The notes below the pieces were generated by a model. It was not told the DNA's origin. It searched no databases and saw nothing but the letters and a program-made list of their open reading frames with translations. A DNA stretch of 64,000 nt from Platanthera guangdongensis (taxonomy: Eukaryota; Streptophyta; Magnoliopsida; Asparagales; Orchidaceae). Location of the stretch: positions 162,275,826 to 162,339,825 of the forward strand of contig CM077162.1 of the NCBI GenBank assembly GCA_039583875.1. Direction: 5' to 3'. Position 1 is the first letter of the stretch. Every line of letters begins with the position of its first letter. Shown one piece after another: positions 32,276 through 43,048 of the stretch. The position numbers and the translations under genes were made by a program.

Positions 32276-33599
32276 CTGTTGATGAGATAAGATGGATATG
32301 ATCATATAACAGAGGAAATGTCTGATGAACTCTGCCGATAATTGAATGAAGATCAAACCAGAGTAGTGATCTTCTTGCTATATTAGAGATGATATCTTTA
32401 ACATGAAGTCCAGATTAATAAGTCGAATGTTGAACTGTTGATATGATAGGATGGATATGATCAGATCAGCAGAGAAGAAACTTGACGAATTCTGTCAATC
32501 TAGACTAGATTCCAATAGCAAGCCTTGATGATTAAGGAAAGTTAGATTCGTTGATCAATGATTGATGTCATTAGCATTTGATAAAAGTAATGGAGCTTAT
32601 ATAAGTAGAGAGCTTGTAAGTCATCATCTGATAGAGATTATGTAGGCAACACATATAAGATGAGCATAAGCGAAAATGAATGTTCGCTAATCCTTTTGGT
32701 AAGGTCGGATTTAACCTGTTCACCTGTGAAAGAGGCAGTTGATAAAAAAGAGGTCTATACTCGGAGATGACAAGAAAGACTGGATGCTGCCACGGGAGAT
32801 CACTCGTGGGCTTTATGCATCTTTTGCCTGAGAAAGGTCGTCACGAGTATAGTCCTACTAAGAGCGGGCTAGCCGTGCATCCTTTAGAAGGGCACAAAAG
32901 AAAAAAGCACGGGAAATCCTGAGAAGGATCGCTAGATACACTGCTCTCATGCCTCGGGTACAACATCACTGATCAATGAGACTAGTTGCGCCAAGTGGCC
33001 TAAAGTATTGCTTGTCTGTGGAAAGATCAGTGGAGCTGTGGGCCCCGCGAAAGCACGGATTGAGAGTACCATAGAGTGTTCGGCCATCAGTCATGAGATG
33101 ATCGAAGAGACAAGGCTACGTTTGGTCGTCATTGCTTGTCAAGAAAAGATCATCGTAATTGTAATGTATCCCTAACGGAGCACAACAGAGCTAACACATG
33201 GGGCTTCCTGACGCACACTTTGTGTCGGATACTGACTAGGATCCGAAGTCCCGTATTCCTCCACATGAGAGTTAGATAGCCCCCACTACACATATGCGAA
33301 CACTCCTCGCGATATGTGGTCATTGTGGCCTTACGCCGGAATCCAATCTCGAGGGGGTCTATATCAAGACTCGGCGATATCTCAGTGGTTCAGTGATCTC
33401 TTTGGCAAAGAAAAAAATAAAGGAAAAAGCATTACAAGAAAGAAACTGTGTCAGTATGAGATCTCTGATGAAAACTTTATTGAAAAGCAAGAATCAATAC
33501 TTAGAAGCGTTTTGAGATGAAAATGTTCAAAGAGTAAGAGTAGAGATAACCCATCGTGGTTGATGAAAAAAATTTGAAGAACCATGAAGTCCTTTGTCG
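32276..33599. other. Non-coding interior of element D
   Basis: No coding frame is convincing. A ~45-bp direct repeat (AACTGTTGAT(G/A)(A/T)GATA(A/G)GATGGATATGATCA) occurs at about 32,278 and 32,436. The rest is unassigned sequence lying where pol would be in an autonomous relative. Confidence 0.5.
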
Positions 33600-35266
33600 G
33601 CTTAGAATAGTCGTCCAAGCGCGCCCTCGTCATCGGCGTCGAAGCATTCAACAACATTGTTAACAACAAGGAGAGGGTGCTCTTCGACTAGGCTCACTTC
33701 TCTTGAGCTACCAGGAATGCCTGCAACTTCTTTGCCCTTTGAGGTTGCTGGATCAGGGCGATCATCTTTGTGGAAGCAGGTCACGCATCTTACCCAGCTG
33801 CAACATCCTTTGCACTAGTTGGCGGAGTGCTCGGCAGTTCTCAGTTAAGTGGTCTGGCTCTTTGTGGAATTCGCAATATGGTTCTGAGTCTCTAGATCTT
33901 TGATCAGCTGGTCGATAAGGCTTTTTGCAGTTAGCCCTATCCTTCATAACTTGGTTCACTTCTTGCATGGCCTCATCTAGTTCAGACTCATGCAAGTCAT
34001 CGTCTTGCTACTGATGGACCACAGCTGTTTGTGAAACGTGGAGCTGGTAGAAGTAGTAGTTGATCTTGAGGACAATCTTAATTCGGGAAGGAGTATCGGT
34101 GGCGTTGAAATCTTCTTCCCTTCCTTGAGTAGGGTGAAAAGTCTTTTCCGGGGAGACCTCGGAGGCTGCTTGTGAGAAGGATCTTTCTCTGAATATAAGC
34201 TTGGAGACGAAGTTCTGGGTTGACTCTTTTTGCCTCGGATGTATGAGTTGGCTAAGGCAATCAACTCTTTGGTACGTTTTTGGCGCTCGGACATTGGCTT
34301 CAAACTTGAGTGGCTCTTCACGAAGACCGTGGATAAGAGCCACTCGGTACATTTCTTGACCAACAATCTCGATGTCCAAGATTTCTCTCTGGAATCGATC
34401 AACGAACTGAGACCAAGTCTCGTTCTCACGTTGCTTGATCTCAAAGAGGGCTTCTTGACCACCCTTTCTCTTGGTTAAAGTAGAGAATCTAAGCAAAAAC
34501 TTCCTTCGCAGATCAGCAAAGAAAGTGATGGAGTGAGGGCGAAGACCATAGAACCAATCCCTCACTTGCCCATCAAAGGTTGTGACAAGGAGCTTGCACT
34601 TGGTTGCATCTGAAAGAGTTTTGAGAGCAACGGACGATTCAAAAGCTTGAAGGTGCTTCACTGGATCAGTCTCTCCAGTGTAGATTGGTAACCGTGGCTC
34701 TCTGAAGTTAGCTGGAGTAGGTTCATGACGAACATTCTCTGTAAATGGCGAAGGCTCTTCCTGTTCTCCTACAGCATAAGAATAAAAGGAGCATAAGCTG
34801 TAGCTGCAAAAGAAGCAGGAGGATAAAAGGGAAAAGTTGTTGCGGGAGCAAAGGCAGGAGCTAAAGGGTAAGGATGACTTCCCTGAAAGTTGAGAAATCT
34901 AGCAGGACTTCCCCGGGCTGCTTCCCGGAAGAAGTTTTGACGAGCTGCAAACTCTTCATCTTGAGGTCGCAAAGGGGTTGCAGGCCCTTGCGGAAAGGTT
35001 GATGTATAAGGAGGATAGACCGGCTGGCAAGCTGGTGGATAAGCTTGTTGATGCTCCAATGTTGGGGTTAGATTGATCAGAGCAGCTGGAGCAACTGGAG
35101 CTGCCGCAGGTTGAGTATCTAATCACTGTGTGATCACAACAAGCATTTGATTGATTGCTTGGAACTGCTGAGCATTCTCACGGTGTGATTGCTCGAAGGC
35201 CTCCCAGAGAGGATCATCTCTAGGACTTGATTGAGCAAGGTTATCGGTTGAATGATGATCTGACAT
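33600..35266 (-). pseudogene. Element D gag
   Basis: ATG on the minus strand at 35,266 gives MSDHHSTDNLAQSSPRDDPL, followed by a Pro/Tyr/Ala-rich segment (YPPACQPVYPPYTSTFPQGP). Nonsense codons occur near 35,128 and 34,768. The capsid core follows in another frame: VKHLQAFESSVALKTLSDAT, KLLVTTFDGQVRDWFYGLRP, LRRKFLLRFSTLTKRKGGQE and WSQFVDRFQREILDI, a clear Retrotrans_gag. After a shift the zinc knuckle reads PYCEFHKEPDHLTENC (about 33,880), the Tat/Ogre form. The frame fades at 33,602. Family role: RNA packaging. Confidence 0.85.
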
Positions 35267-35299
35267 GGCTAACTGTCGCTGTTCACCGTCTGTTCGGAT

Positions 35300-35318
35300 C
35301 TGAAGGTCGCGTGTTAAC
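35300..35318 (-). other. Candidate primer-binding site of element D (tRNA-Arg-like, internal)
   Basis: Minus strand directly after the 5' LTR: GTTAACACGCGACCTTCAG, continuing ATCCG. Its complement resembles the variable-loop and T-arm part of a plant tRNA-Arg, not a tRNA 3' end, since there is no TGG start. Assignment is from memory of tRNA-Arg consensus and is tentative. Confidence 0.35.
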
Positions 35319-37413
35319 TGTTGATGCGCGAAAACGGCACCACCTAGTTAACACGGAGGAGAGTTCGATCTCACGGGCAAGTTGAAGAAGTGGATGAAGG
35401 TTGCGGGATTGATGAGAAAGAGAGGAAACTTCTGAGTGCTCGAGAGTGGAGCAAGCGCTTGTTAAAGGGTTGCGGGGATAGAGGAGAGGTTTGCTGAGAG
35501 CAGCCGGGAAGGCTGATGATCAGCGGAGGAGGTTGATCAGGAGCTTGTCGAGCAGAGGGTTACTTTGACGGTTGTGCTTACAAGGTTGACGCCGAGGGAG
35601 CTAAGCTGAGCTGAAAAGAAGAAAGGCGGCCCCGCTAGCAGCGGCAACAGCAGACTTCGCCCGCCGCAGCTTAAATGTCTCTATTGCGACGGGCTTTCCA
35701 TTGATTAATATTGAGTTATTACAGCTTGCTAATACACCTTTACAAGAAAGCAATAAAGGGGTACAAATGGGAAGTTGACGGCTAAGGAAAGAGTGCCAGA
35801 AGAGGCCGCGCGGATTGAAGAGCCAGGTCGGCAGGTCGCGCGACTAAGGGAAGAGAGGAGGCCGCGCGGTCTGGCAGCTGAAGCCGGCAGGCCGCGCGAC
35901 TAAGGAAAGAAAAGAGACCGCGCAGGACTAGGGAACTGAGGCCAGCAGGCCGCGCGACTAAGGGCAGAGAGAAGGTGCGGACTGAGAAGAGTTGTCCACA
36001 GGGGTTGACTGCTTGAGCTTGCTGTGGGCTGTCTTCGAGCGTGAGCACCTTGGCGATGTTGTGTCCCCCCAAATGAGAGACATGGGGGTATATTTATAGG
36101 CCCGAGGAGGTAACGGCTTCCGCTGACGTTACCTCCGGTGAGACGGTAACTTGAGCGAGAAGAGGATGGAGTCCGCCGAGTCCGCAACAGGCCGCGCGGA
36201 CTGGGGCTTGCTTCTGGAACTGGTCCTGCTGACGGCGGACTGGGATGAGTCCGCCCCTACTTGAGCTGATCGAGCCCGCGCCAAGATTGTGCGGGCTTGA
36301 GGGAGTTATCCGCTTGCTGCTAGGAGGCGGGAGCTGGAATCCGAGTGGCGGACTGCGAGGAGAATCCGCGGAGTCCGCCGCTGCTGAACTGAGCACGCGC
36401 TAAGGGTGCGAGCTGAGGAGGTATCCGCCGAGTCCGCAGAGTTCGCACGAGGCTGCGCGGTCTGGGACTGCCTTGAGGAGGTTCTGCTGTCTGGCGGGCT
36501 GGGAGGAGTCCGCCACTACAGTTCGAGCCCGCGCCAAGACTGCGGGCTGAGAGGGGTTGACCCTGTTGCTGGAGAGAAGCGAATGTTGGAGGCTGGGGCG
36601 GACTGCTAGAGGAATCCGCTGAGTCCGCGATGTCCGCGCCTGCTGACAAGCTGAGTCCGCCTATTCACTTGAACGAGGCGGCTAGCTGCTGAAACTGCTG
36701 GGGTTCATCAATGTAGGCGGACTGGAAGGCGACTGCACTCCGAGTCCGCCAAGCTCGTGATGAACTGGATGTGGTTGCTGATCTTTGCGGGTAACCGGAG
36801 AGCTAGAGCGTCCGCGCTTCTTAGGCGGACTGAGAGCGTAAGCTGAATGCCCATGCTGCTGGAGTTCCGCCACTGTTGAAATGGAACTTGTCGCACCTGC
36901 TGGGGTGACATGGGATGGGCGACCTGCCGGACTGACGAGGCAGGCCGCGCGTGTTGGCGAGGTTGGAAACTGGGGTAGCTGGCTGGCGGACTGGGGGCAG
37001 GTCGCCACCTTTGTTTGGCGGTTTGAGCGGTCTGGGCGGATAGACATTCGAGTCCGTCAACATTGGACGTCACCTGTCAGGAGCTGGCTCAGTAGCGGCT
37101 TGTTGCCGGCCTGGGCGGATAGACATCCGAGTCCGGCAAAGGAGGCACCTGTTGAGAAGCTTGCGGTTTAGCTTACAAGGGGCGCGGCCTGCAGGGGCGG
37201 ACTGCAGAAGCAGTCCGCGGCACCTGCCGACCAAAGGGACAAGGCGGGGCCTGGGCGATCAGACCGCTAAGACCGCCCATGCCGCGCGGCCTGAGCGGAC
37301 AGAAAATTCTGTCCGCCCATCCTAAGACGATGCGACCTCCAGGAGGAAACTGGAGCAGGCCGCGACTAGAGAGCTGGCTACCTTGGGAAGGATCGCCGAT
37401 TTCGGGGTTAACA
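35319..37413 (-). repeat. Element D 5' LTR
   Basis: 2,095 bp, TGTTGATGCGCG...GGGGTTAACA. A minus-strand TATA box lies at 36,091-36,098 (TATAAATA), next to the conserved GGGACACAAC word. It is partner of 28,998-31,089. Confidence 0.92.
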
Positions 37414-37418
37414 ATATT

Positions 37419-37834
37419 GCTCCTTTGTTGGTGGTAACCTCATGACGTGGCGGAGCAAGAAGCAGAATGTGGTGGCCAGGTCAAGTGCAGAGGCAGAATA
37501 TCGTGTCATGGCTCAAGGCTTATGTGAGGGATTATGGCTGCGTAGCGTGTTACAGGATTTAGGTTGTCCTGTGACAACTTCTTTCTCCTTATTTTGTGAC
37601 AAAAAGCTGCAATTAGTATTGCTCATAACCCGATCCAGCACGACAGGGAAAAGCACGTCGAAGTGAATCGGCACTTTATTAAGGATCACTTGGATAAGAA
37701 AACAGTTACTTCGTTTGTTCACTCCAGGGATCAGCTGGACGATGTCTTCACCAAAAGCTTGGGGTGTGATGTGTTTACCGATAATATCCAGAAAATTGGG
37801 ATGACTGATATCGTTCGTCCGACTTGAGGGGGAG
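37419..37834 (+). pseudogene. Element C RNase H C-terminus and 3' end
   Basis: Continues the copia RNase H after element D: SFVGGNLMTWRSKKQNVVAR, SSAEAEYRVMAQGLCEGLWL, then a frameshift near 37,600 in the DKKAA region, then HFIKDHLDKKTV and DQLDDVFTKSLG. It ends in a stop and the polypurine tract TTGAGGGGGAG directly before the 3' LTR. Confidence 0.88.
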
Positions 37835-37958
37835 AGTTGTAATATGTTATGTTCAAGTCGGGGTAGTATTGTAATTTTACTTTGTGTATAGGTTTCCCTT
37901 ACTCAAATATATAAGAGTAAGAGACCACTCTCTTAATTATTCAGTTTTGCATTCCACT
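37835..37958 (+). repeat. Element C 3' LTR
   Basis: 124 bp AGTTGTAATATG...GCATTCCACT, followed by the TTTAC duplication at 37,959-37,963 and then LINE sequence. Confidence 0.87.
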
Positions 37959-37963
37959 TTTAC

Positions 37964-38250
37964 AACCTCGCGCATCTCATCGACCAAAACGATATCATCC
38001 GCAAAATATAAACACCAAGGTATTGCTTGTTGGATATGTTCGATGAGCTCATCTAAGATAAGGGTAAAGAGACAAGGGCTTAAAGATGAACATTGATGTA
38101 AGACCAATTGTGATAGGAAATTCACATGTTAATCCTCTAAATGTCCTCACCTTTGTCACTGAATTTGTATACATATCTTTGATTATGTCAATGTAAGATA
38201 TATTTACACCTTTCTTTTCTAAGACTCCATAAGATCTCTCCATCCCACCT
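37964..38250 (-). pseudogene. LINE (L1-type) RT, middle part
   Basis: Minus-strand reading gives VLEKKGVNISYIDIIKDMY, TKVRTFRGLTCEFPITIGL, LSPCLFTLILDELIEHIQ and CLYFADDIVLVDEMRE, the palm region of a plant LINE RT with its (A/F)ADD active site intact. It joins the C-terminal part at 24,428 once element C and one TTTAC copy are set aside. Similarity stops around 38,250, so the 5' half of the LINE is missing (5' truncation is usual for LINEs). Confidence 0.85.
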
Positions 38251-38814
38251 TTAGCGTCGTCAGCCTCCGTGGGCTGGACCGATCGACTCCATCCCACCTT
38301 CCGACGATAGCTACATGTGGCCAGATAGAATCTATCATCTCCCAGCCCATTTCCTCCACCCAGCGCCCTGTCCACAGTAGTTCCTCTTTTGTTTCAGCCA
38401 TGTTACTTCTGTTTTTTTGTTGTGAACTGATTCCGATGCCAAACTCGAAGCCCATAGATACACCAATCACCGAGTCTCCCGCTCACATTATGTTAGCATA
38501 AAATTATGCTAGCCAGTCCAAACTTTGTTATGTTTTTTTGTCGTCGATTAAGAAATATATTCTCGCATTCTTCTCCCTCTTTTTGCTCGTGCTTGGGAAT
38601 TCTAATTTTCGTGATGTCAGATGGTTAAGTGTTTGTCACTTGAGATCACGCTAGGCTTAGATTAATCACCTAAATTGTTTACTCCACAACTCGAGCGTGG
38701 GCTCCTCACTTTAATTTGAATTCTATTTTCAAAATTCAATTATAAAGCTCGTGAGTAGTTTACAATAAGAAGTCATTTCGTGATTCCTATCCAAGAGCTT
38801 CTTGAATTTCTTTA
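38251..38814. other. Unassigned spacer
   Basis: No gene recognised. A minus-strand open stretch (38,470-38,219) contains Trp/Gly-rich words but no family motif. The remainder is AT-rich. Confidence 0.4.
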
Positions 38815-38819
38815 ATGTT

Positions 38820-39922
38820 TGTAGGATCTTGTGGCGCCCTTAGAGGGGGGGTGAATAAGGGCTCTTTAAATTTTTTTTTAACTTTTTATAAAATATGAAA
38901 CTAGCTACTATGTTTGAGACAGATCAATGAAATGAAAAACAAGATTATACTTCTCCAAAATATATATGTAAAATGATTCCAATAAAGCTTGAAATCAAGG
39001 CTTACAACGATAATAGTTTTTAGCTTTTTCACCGATCCTTCTCCCAAGAACCGGTAGGCTATAGTCAATATCTCCCTAGATATGCCTACTAGCCTCCCCC
39101 TAAATCAAACCTATGATCTAGACGCTGCACAACACGCGGCGATTTACTCCTAAGCCACACACGGACCTAGACACCACACACAAGGTGGTGATTTGCCCCT
39201 AAGCCACACACGGACTTAGACACCACACACAAGGTGGTGATTTTCCCTTCCCAATTACAAAGATAAAGAATGAAAATGAAAGTACAATAGTAAAAATTAA
39301 AAACTCCCTCAAAATCACGAGCTCTGAAGATGATGATGGACCAACGAGAAGATCTCCAATCTTGAACACACGGTCGTATCTCCTTCGCTCTTGAGATTTC
39401 AACGGACCAAGGGAGTTCGTCTGGAAACGGAGATGAAGGCTCTGAAAATTCTCTGGGAAAAACAAAGCTCTGCACGATCCAACTCTTCCCTGAAATTTTT
39501 TGCCGTATATATCACTTCATGCTATCGCCGGCGTTAGCGTTAACGCCCCGCGATAGTGATAACTCTCCGTTGCTTGACACGTGGCACACGTCGCGCTGAT
39601 TTTCAGATCTGAGCGGAGAACGTGACGATCGTGGGATATCGCTCGGCGACATCGGTATCGCCCCGCGATATCGCTGATCGTGACTTCGTGCGCGGCAACG
39701 TGCGGATTAAGGCTGACGTCAGCAGGAACTGATTATGCTATCGCCCGCGGTAGCGTTATCGTCAGTGATAGCGCGTTTTTCCTTTTCGTCAATGTCATGC
39801 TCAGCCTTTCTTTTGTACATAAAAATGCTGTTATCCCTGCACATTAAAAACACATACTAAGATCAAATACATCCGAGATTTGTTATTCTCAAACTAAGAA
39901 GCGCAGAACGCATGCTCCAACA
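38820..39922 (-). repeat. Element E 3' LTR (complete, 1,103 bp)
   Basis: TGTAGGATCTTGTGGCGCCC...GCATGCTCCAACA. It contains a direct repeat around 39,140-39,240 (AAGCCACACACGGAC(C/T)TAGACACCACACACAAGGTGGTGATTT in two copies) and three copies of a GC-rich palindromic module (39,521-39,557, 39,635-39,675, 39,737-39,774). Confidence 0.9.
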
Positions 39923-39939
39923 ATCTCCCCCTTTTGATA
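39923..39939 (-). other. Polypurine tract of element E
   Basis: Minus strand TATCAAAAGGGGGAGAT abuts the 3' LTR. A near copy, ACCAAAAGGGGGAGATT, lies at 40,145-40,161, and shorter AGGGGGA words at about 40,069, 40,079 and 40,106, so the priming tract is present several times. Confidence 0.7.
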
Positions 39940-41374
39940 ATAACAAATCCACTAAGAAAGAAATTGCGTGAGATCAGGAGAATGTGAAACAACTCAAATA
40001 ATCAATATGAATCAAAGTGCATAACTAGTTATAATAAACTCCTCATTTAATAAATACTAGTTGCTCCCCCTATATTGTCCCCCTATTCAAAAGAAGAAAT
40101 AATTACTCCCCCTAAATGTACTAATCAATTTATTTCGTACTGAATCTCCCCCTTTTGGTATTAGCAAAAGACGGTAAAAAAAACGAGGTGGAAATGCAGA
40201 AGCTGAAAGAAGCTGAGTGAGTATAAATAGAATGGAGAAACACGAGGAGTATGATATAGACAGTAAAAATCATGGAATAGTGTTACCTTAAGATTTGGAA
40301 GTTTATCAAAAAAATGTAGGCTATGGAAAAATTAATTTAAGAGTTGAATTGAAACATTGAAAAATTGTCAGGTGAAGATATCGAAAACATCAAAATTGAT
40401 GAAATGGAAGAGAAGAACTATGACCGGTCCAATTCTCATGAGAAAAAATGTTATAAATGATAATATTGTGTACATGTGAAGAGTGATTTAGTATACATAT
40501 TCCTTAAGAAATAATGTTACAGGAAGGTTTGCAAGATATGGATACAAGAAGCTAACACCTTTACACAGATAACCACATGTCATAAAGATTTTTCTTTTTA
40601 AAAAAATGGCCAAGTTGGTTTGCACAAGACACTTTACAATCCTTGTCAAGGTGCTCAACCTCACAATGCTCATTAAGACTTATCAGGAGGGTGAGTAGAG
40701 CTTGATTGGAGTATCCTAGTCATGTGTAATTGTTGTTTTTTTTAATTGTTTTGCATTTATTTTTTTAAGAAACTTTGACTTAGGACTCCGAATTCACTTG
40801 TATTGCAAACCCCAAAAAGGGTTTTCAGAATGACCATCAGTTTGGAAAATCAATGTGAATGAGGCATAAATGAAAATGTTAGCGATGTATGCGAATCTTT
40901 GAAACAAACCAATAGCATGTAAGAAGAAACTTAAGTATGTGTAAATATCAGCTCGTGTCAGTGTGAGCACATTATCAAGCATAAAATGTTACTCATACTT
41001 AGAGGCATGCGGAAACAAGTCTATTCAAGTTCCAGTTATCAATGATACAGGTAGATATCAAGAGCACAACAAGTTAAAAACAATGTTCAAACAACTGATA
41101 AACTAATAATCACACAGGTACTAGGTATTGTATTCTGATAAGCATCCAAAACTTTACGATAATACTAGAAACAGGTTTAAAAAAATGGCAGAATTTTTTG
41201 GAAAGTGTGGCTGAAAAAAATACACTATCGCCAGCGGTAGCGCTACCGCGCGGCGATAACGGTTTTTGATATTAAAGGCGAAAAACCGAAGGGGGCTGAC
41301 TCATTTCCTGCTTTGACCGACCCTGGGCTGTTTGGCAACGTCTTCTTCAGCGGAAACCCTCAAAACTCCAAAAG
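39940..41374. other. Non-coding 3' region of element E
   Basis: AT-rich, no coding frame on either strand. It holds the duplicated polypurine words and one copy of the palindromic module at 41,224-41,260. A possible 5' splice site AAAAG|GTGAGG at 41,374/41,375 would pair with TTTTCAG|GAAATGG at 41,747, giving a 373-bp leader intron ahead of the antisense frame. Confidence 0.5.
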
Positions 41375-41750
41375 GTGAGGTTTAGATCCCTCTTTATGGT
41401 GGTGTTTTACTTCAAAAAAAATATAGATCTGCACTCTAGAGTATGCAAGGAGATAGATTTAGGAAAAAAATTGATTCTGGTCATAGATTTTGTTAAGAAA
41501 AAATTTTTTGAAGAACATATCATTTTGATGCAAAATCCTTACAAAACACGAGTTATAGGTTGTAGATCTTTGAGATGTATGGAAGTTTAGTAATTTTTCT
41601 GAACCTACGAGAGGAAATCTACCGAACATTTCAAAAAAAGAAGTTTTTCTACTATCGCCCGGCGTTAGTACTGTCGCCGGCGACAGAGAAAAATTCTTTG
41701 AAAATTAATTTTTTGAGTTAACACGATGTTGTCATTATGTTTTCAGGAAA

Positions 41751-42841
41751 TGGCATCATCATCCCGTGCAAGAAAGAGTACCAGCCGCAACCCACATGCA
41801 TCATATCAAACATACCCGGGGATTGAGAATGCGTCAGTTGGTATCGCTAAACTTTTGGATGAATCACTGCCACCACATATCTATGAACTACTTGTTGAGT
41901 CAGGTATAATGTCTCTCATTGTACCGAACACTTTTAGCTCCATCTTCGTAAGAGATTTTTATAACAATTTGGAAGACCCTAAATATACGGGGTTGAATGG
42001 AGGAGTAAGGTCTCGAATCCAAGGAGCTGAAATAGATATTACTCATGCTGATTTAAGACGAGAATATAGTCTTGCTTCTTGTGAGGAACATTTTATTGAT
42101 ATAGTGGAGAATTACCGTAAGGATCGTGATTGGAGTATATTGAACCAAGTCCTTCATGGAAAGGAAAATAGGAGTTTGATTCAAGACGTCTCATCACTCT
42201 CTCGCGATGCATTTGTGATTCAAGACATATTAAGAAACACGGTTATGTTGAAGTCCGGTGACACAAGGAAGATCACGGCTCAATTGAGCTTAGTGACGTA
42301 TTATGTATTAGAGAGAGTCAAGTTTGACGTGGCGGATTTTGTGTTATCCATCATACGATATACATATAAAATGAAGCATCCCCTTAGGAGGAAACTGAAT
42401 ACACTTCCTTTAGGAAGTGTTATTCAAAGGATCGTATATCAAAAATATGATTGGATAGATCAGGAATTATACATTGATGATTGTATCCCGGCGATACATA
42501 CCGTAGAACCATCTAGAGGTCCATCTCCTAGGGCTGCCTCGTCATCAAGACAACCACTCCAAAGAGAAGGTTCTTTGCGTGAATCTATTGAGGATCTAAG
42601 AGAGACTGTGGAGGAGATGAAAGAGGAACAAAGGCGTAGTTATTCCGGTTTTCGCAAATTCATGAAATTTCTGGTAAAGGGGCTGAAACCAAAGCCAACT
42701 CCGGAAGAAGAACGAGAATGGGGGAGTCCAGTCGAGGATCCTCCACGACATTCGATAAGGCGGACGCGAAGGCCTAAAGAACCAACTCCGACTTCCAGTG
42801 AAGATGTGAATGTGTCTGCTGAAGAGAACATGGATGAATGA
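41751..42841 (+). CDS. Element E antisense gene: plant transposon-associated protein, 363 codons, intact
   Basis: This is an uninterrupted frame on the strand opposite to E's pol. ATG at 41,751 is preferred because an in-frame ATG upstream (41,726) lies before a good acceptor, TTTTCAG|GAAATGG. The N-terminus is basic and Ser-rich (SSSRARKSTSRN). The middle shows ESGIMSLIVPNTFSSIFVRD, FYNNLEDPKYTGLNGG, VRSRIQGAEIDITHADLRRE and ITAQLSLVTYYVLERVKFDV, a pattern resembling the putative plant transposon protein domain (PF20167-like: ...VRxFYxNL...VRGxxVDIS...). The C-terminal third has a charged coiled coil (SLRESIEDLRETVEEMKEEQ) and an acidic, Pro-rich tail. No membrane segment or catalytic motif is seen. 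Function unknown. Survival of the frame beside a broken pol fits the youth of the insertion. Confidence 0.7.
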
Positions 42842-43048
42842 CTTTTTATGATCAGTGATATAATATTTTGTGGTTTACTGAATCTGGGATATCGCCGGCG
42901 ATAGTGCTGTCGCCTGGCGATAGTGAAGACTCTATTAATTTGTGGTTCTGTTGTTTGTACTCTCTTTTTCAGTGTTATCCTATGTGCTGCCCAGTTTTAT
43001 GTTATGTTTTCTGTTATGTTTATGTGTTGGTCAGTTCTTAAATTTTAT

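Larger units (their letters stand above)
28998..37413 (-). mobile_element. Element D: gag-only, large-LTR non-autonomous retrotransposon
   Basis: Two 2.1-kb LTRs (28,998-31,089 and 35,319-37,413) start TGTTGA(C/T)GCGCG and end GGGGTTAACA. Flanks are ATACT (28,993-28,997) and ATATT (37,414-37,418), and the copia RNase H frame of element C reads on across the site, so this is a 5-bp duplication with one transition. The 4.2-kb interior contains gag on the minus strand and a tandem array next to the 3' LTR, but no RT or integrase. It fits a LARD-like element whose gag is of the Tat/Ogre sort. Confidence 0.9.
24429..37958 (+). mobile_element. Element C: Ty1/copia retrotransposon inserted in a LINE, itself holding element D
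   Basis: Short LTRs (122-124 bp) bound a copia-order gag-protease-integrase-RT-RNase H frame on the + strand. The flanks are TTTAC at 24,424-24,428 and 37,959-37,963, and the LINE sequence is continuous across them. With this duplication the LTR termini are AGTTGTAA and TTCCACT (AGT...ACT) instead of TG...CA. The Met-type primer site TGGTATCAGAG abuts the LTR at 24,665, and a purine tract GAGGGGGAG abuts the 3' LTR. All coding domains are broken, and the integrase has lost catalytic residues. Confidence 0.9.

Noticed and set aside
35290..35318. tRNA-Arg gene on the + strand
   Set aside because: Only a T-arm/variable-loop-like segment is present, without acceptor, D-arm or anticodon arm. A primer-binding site fits better.
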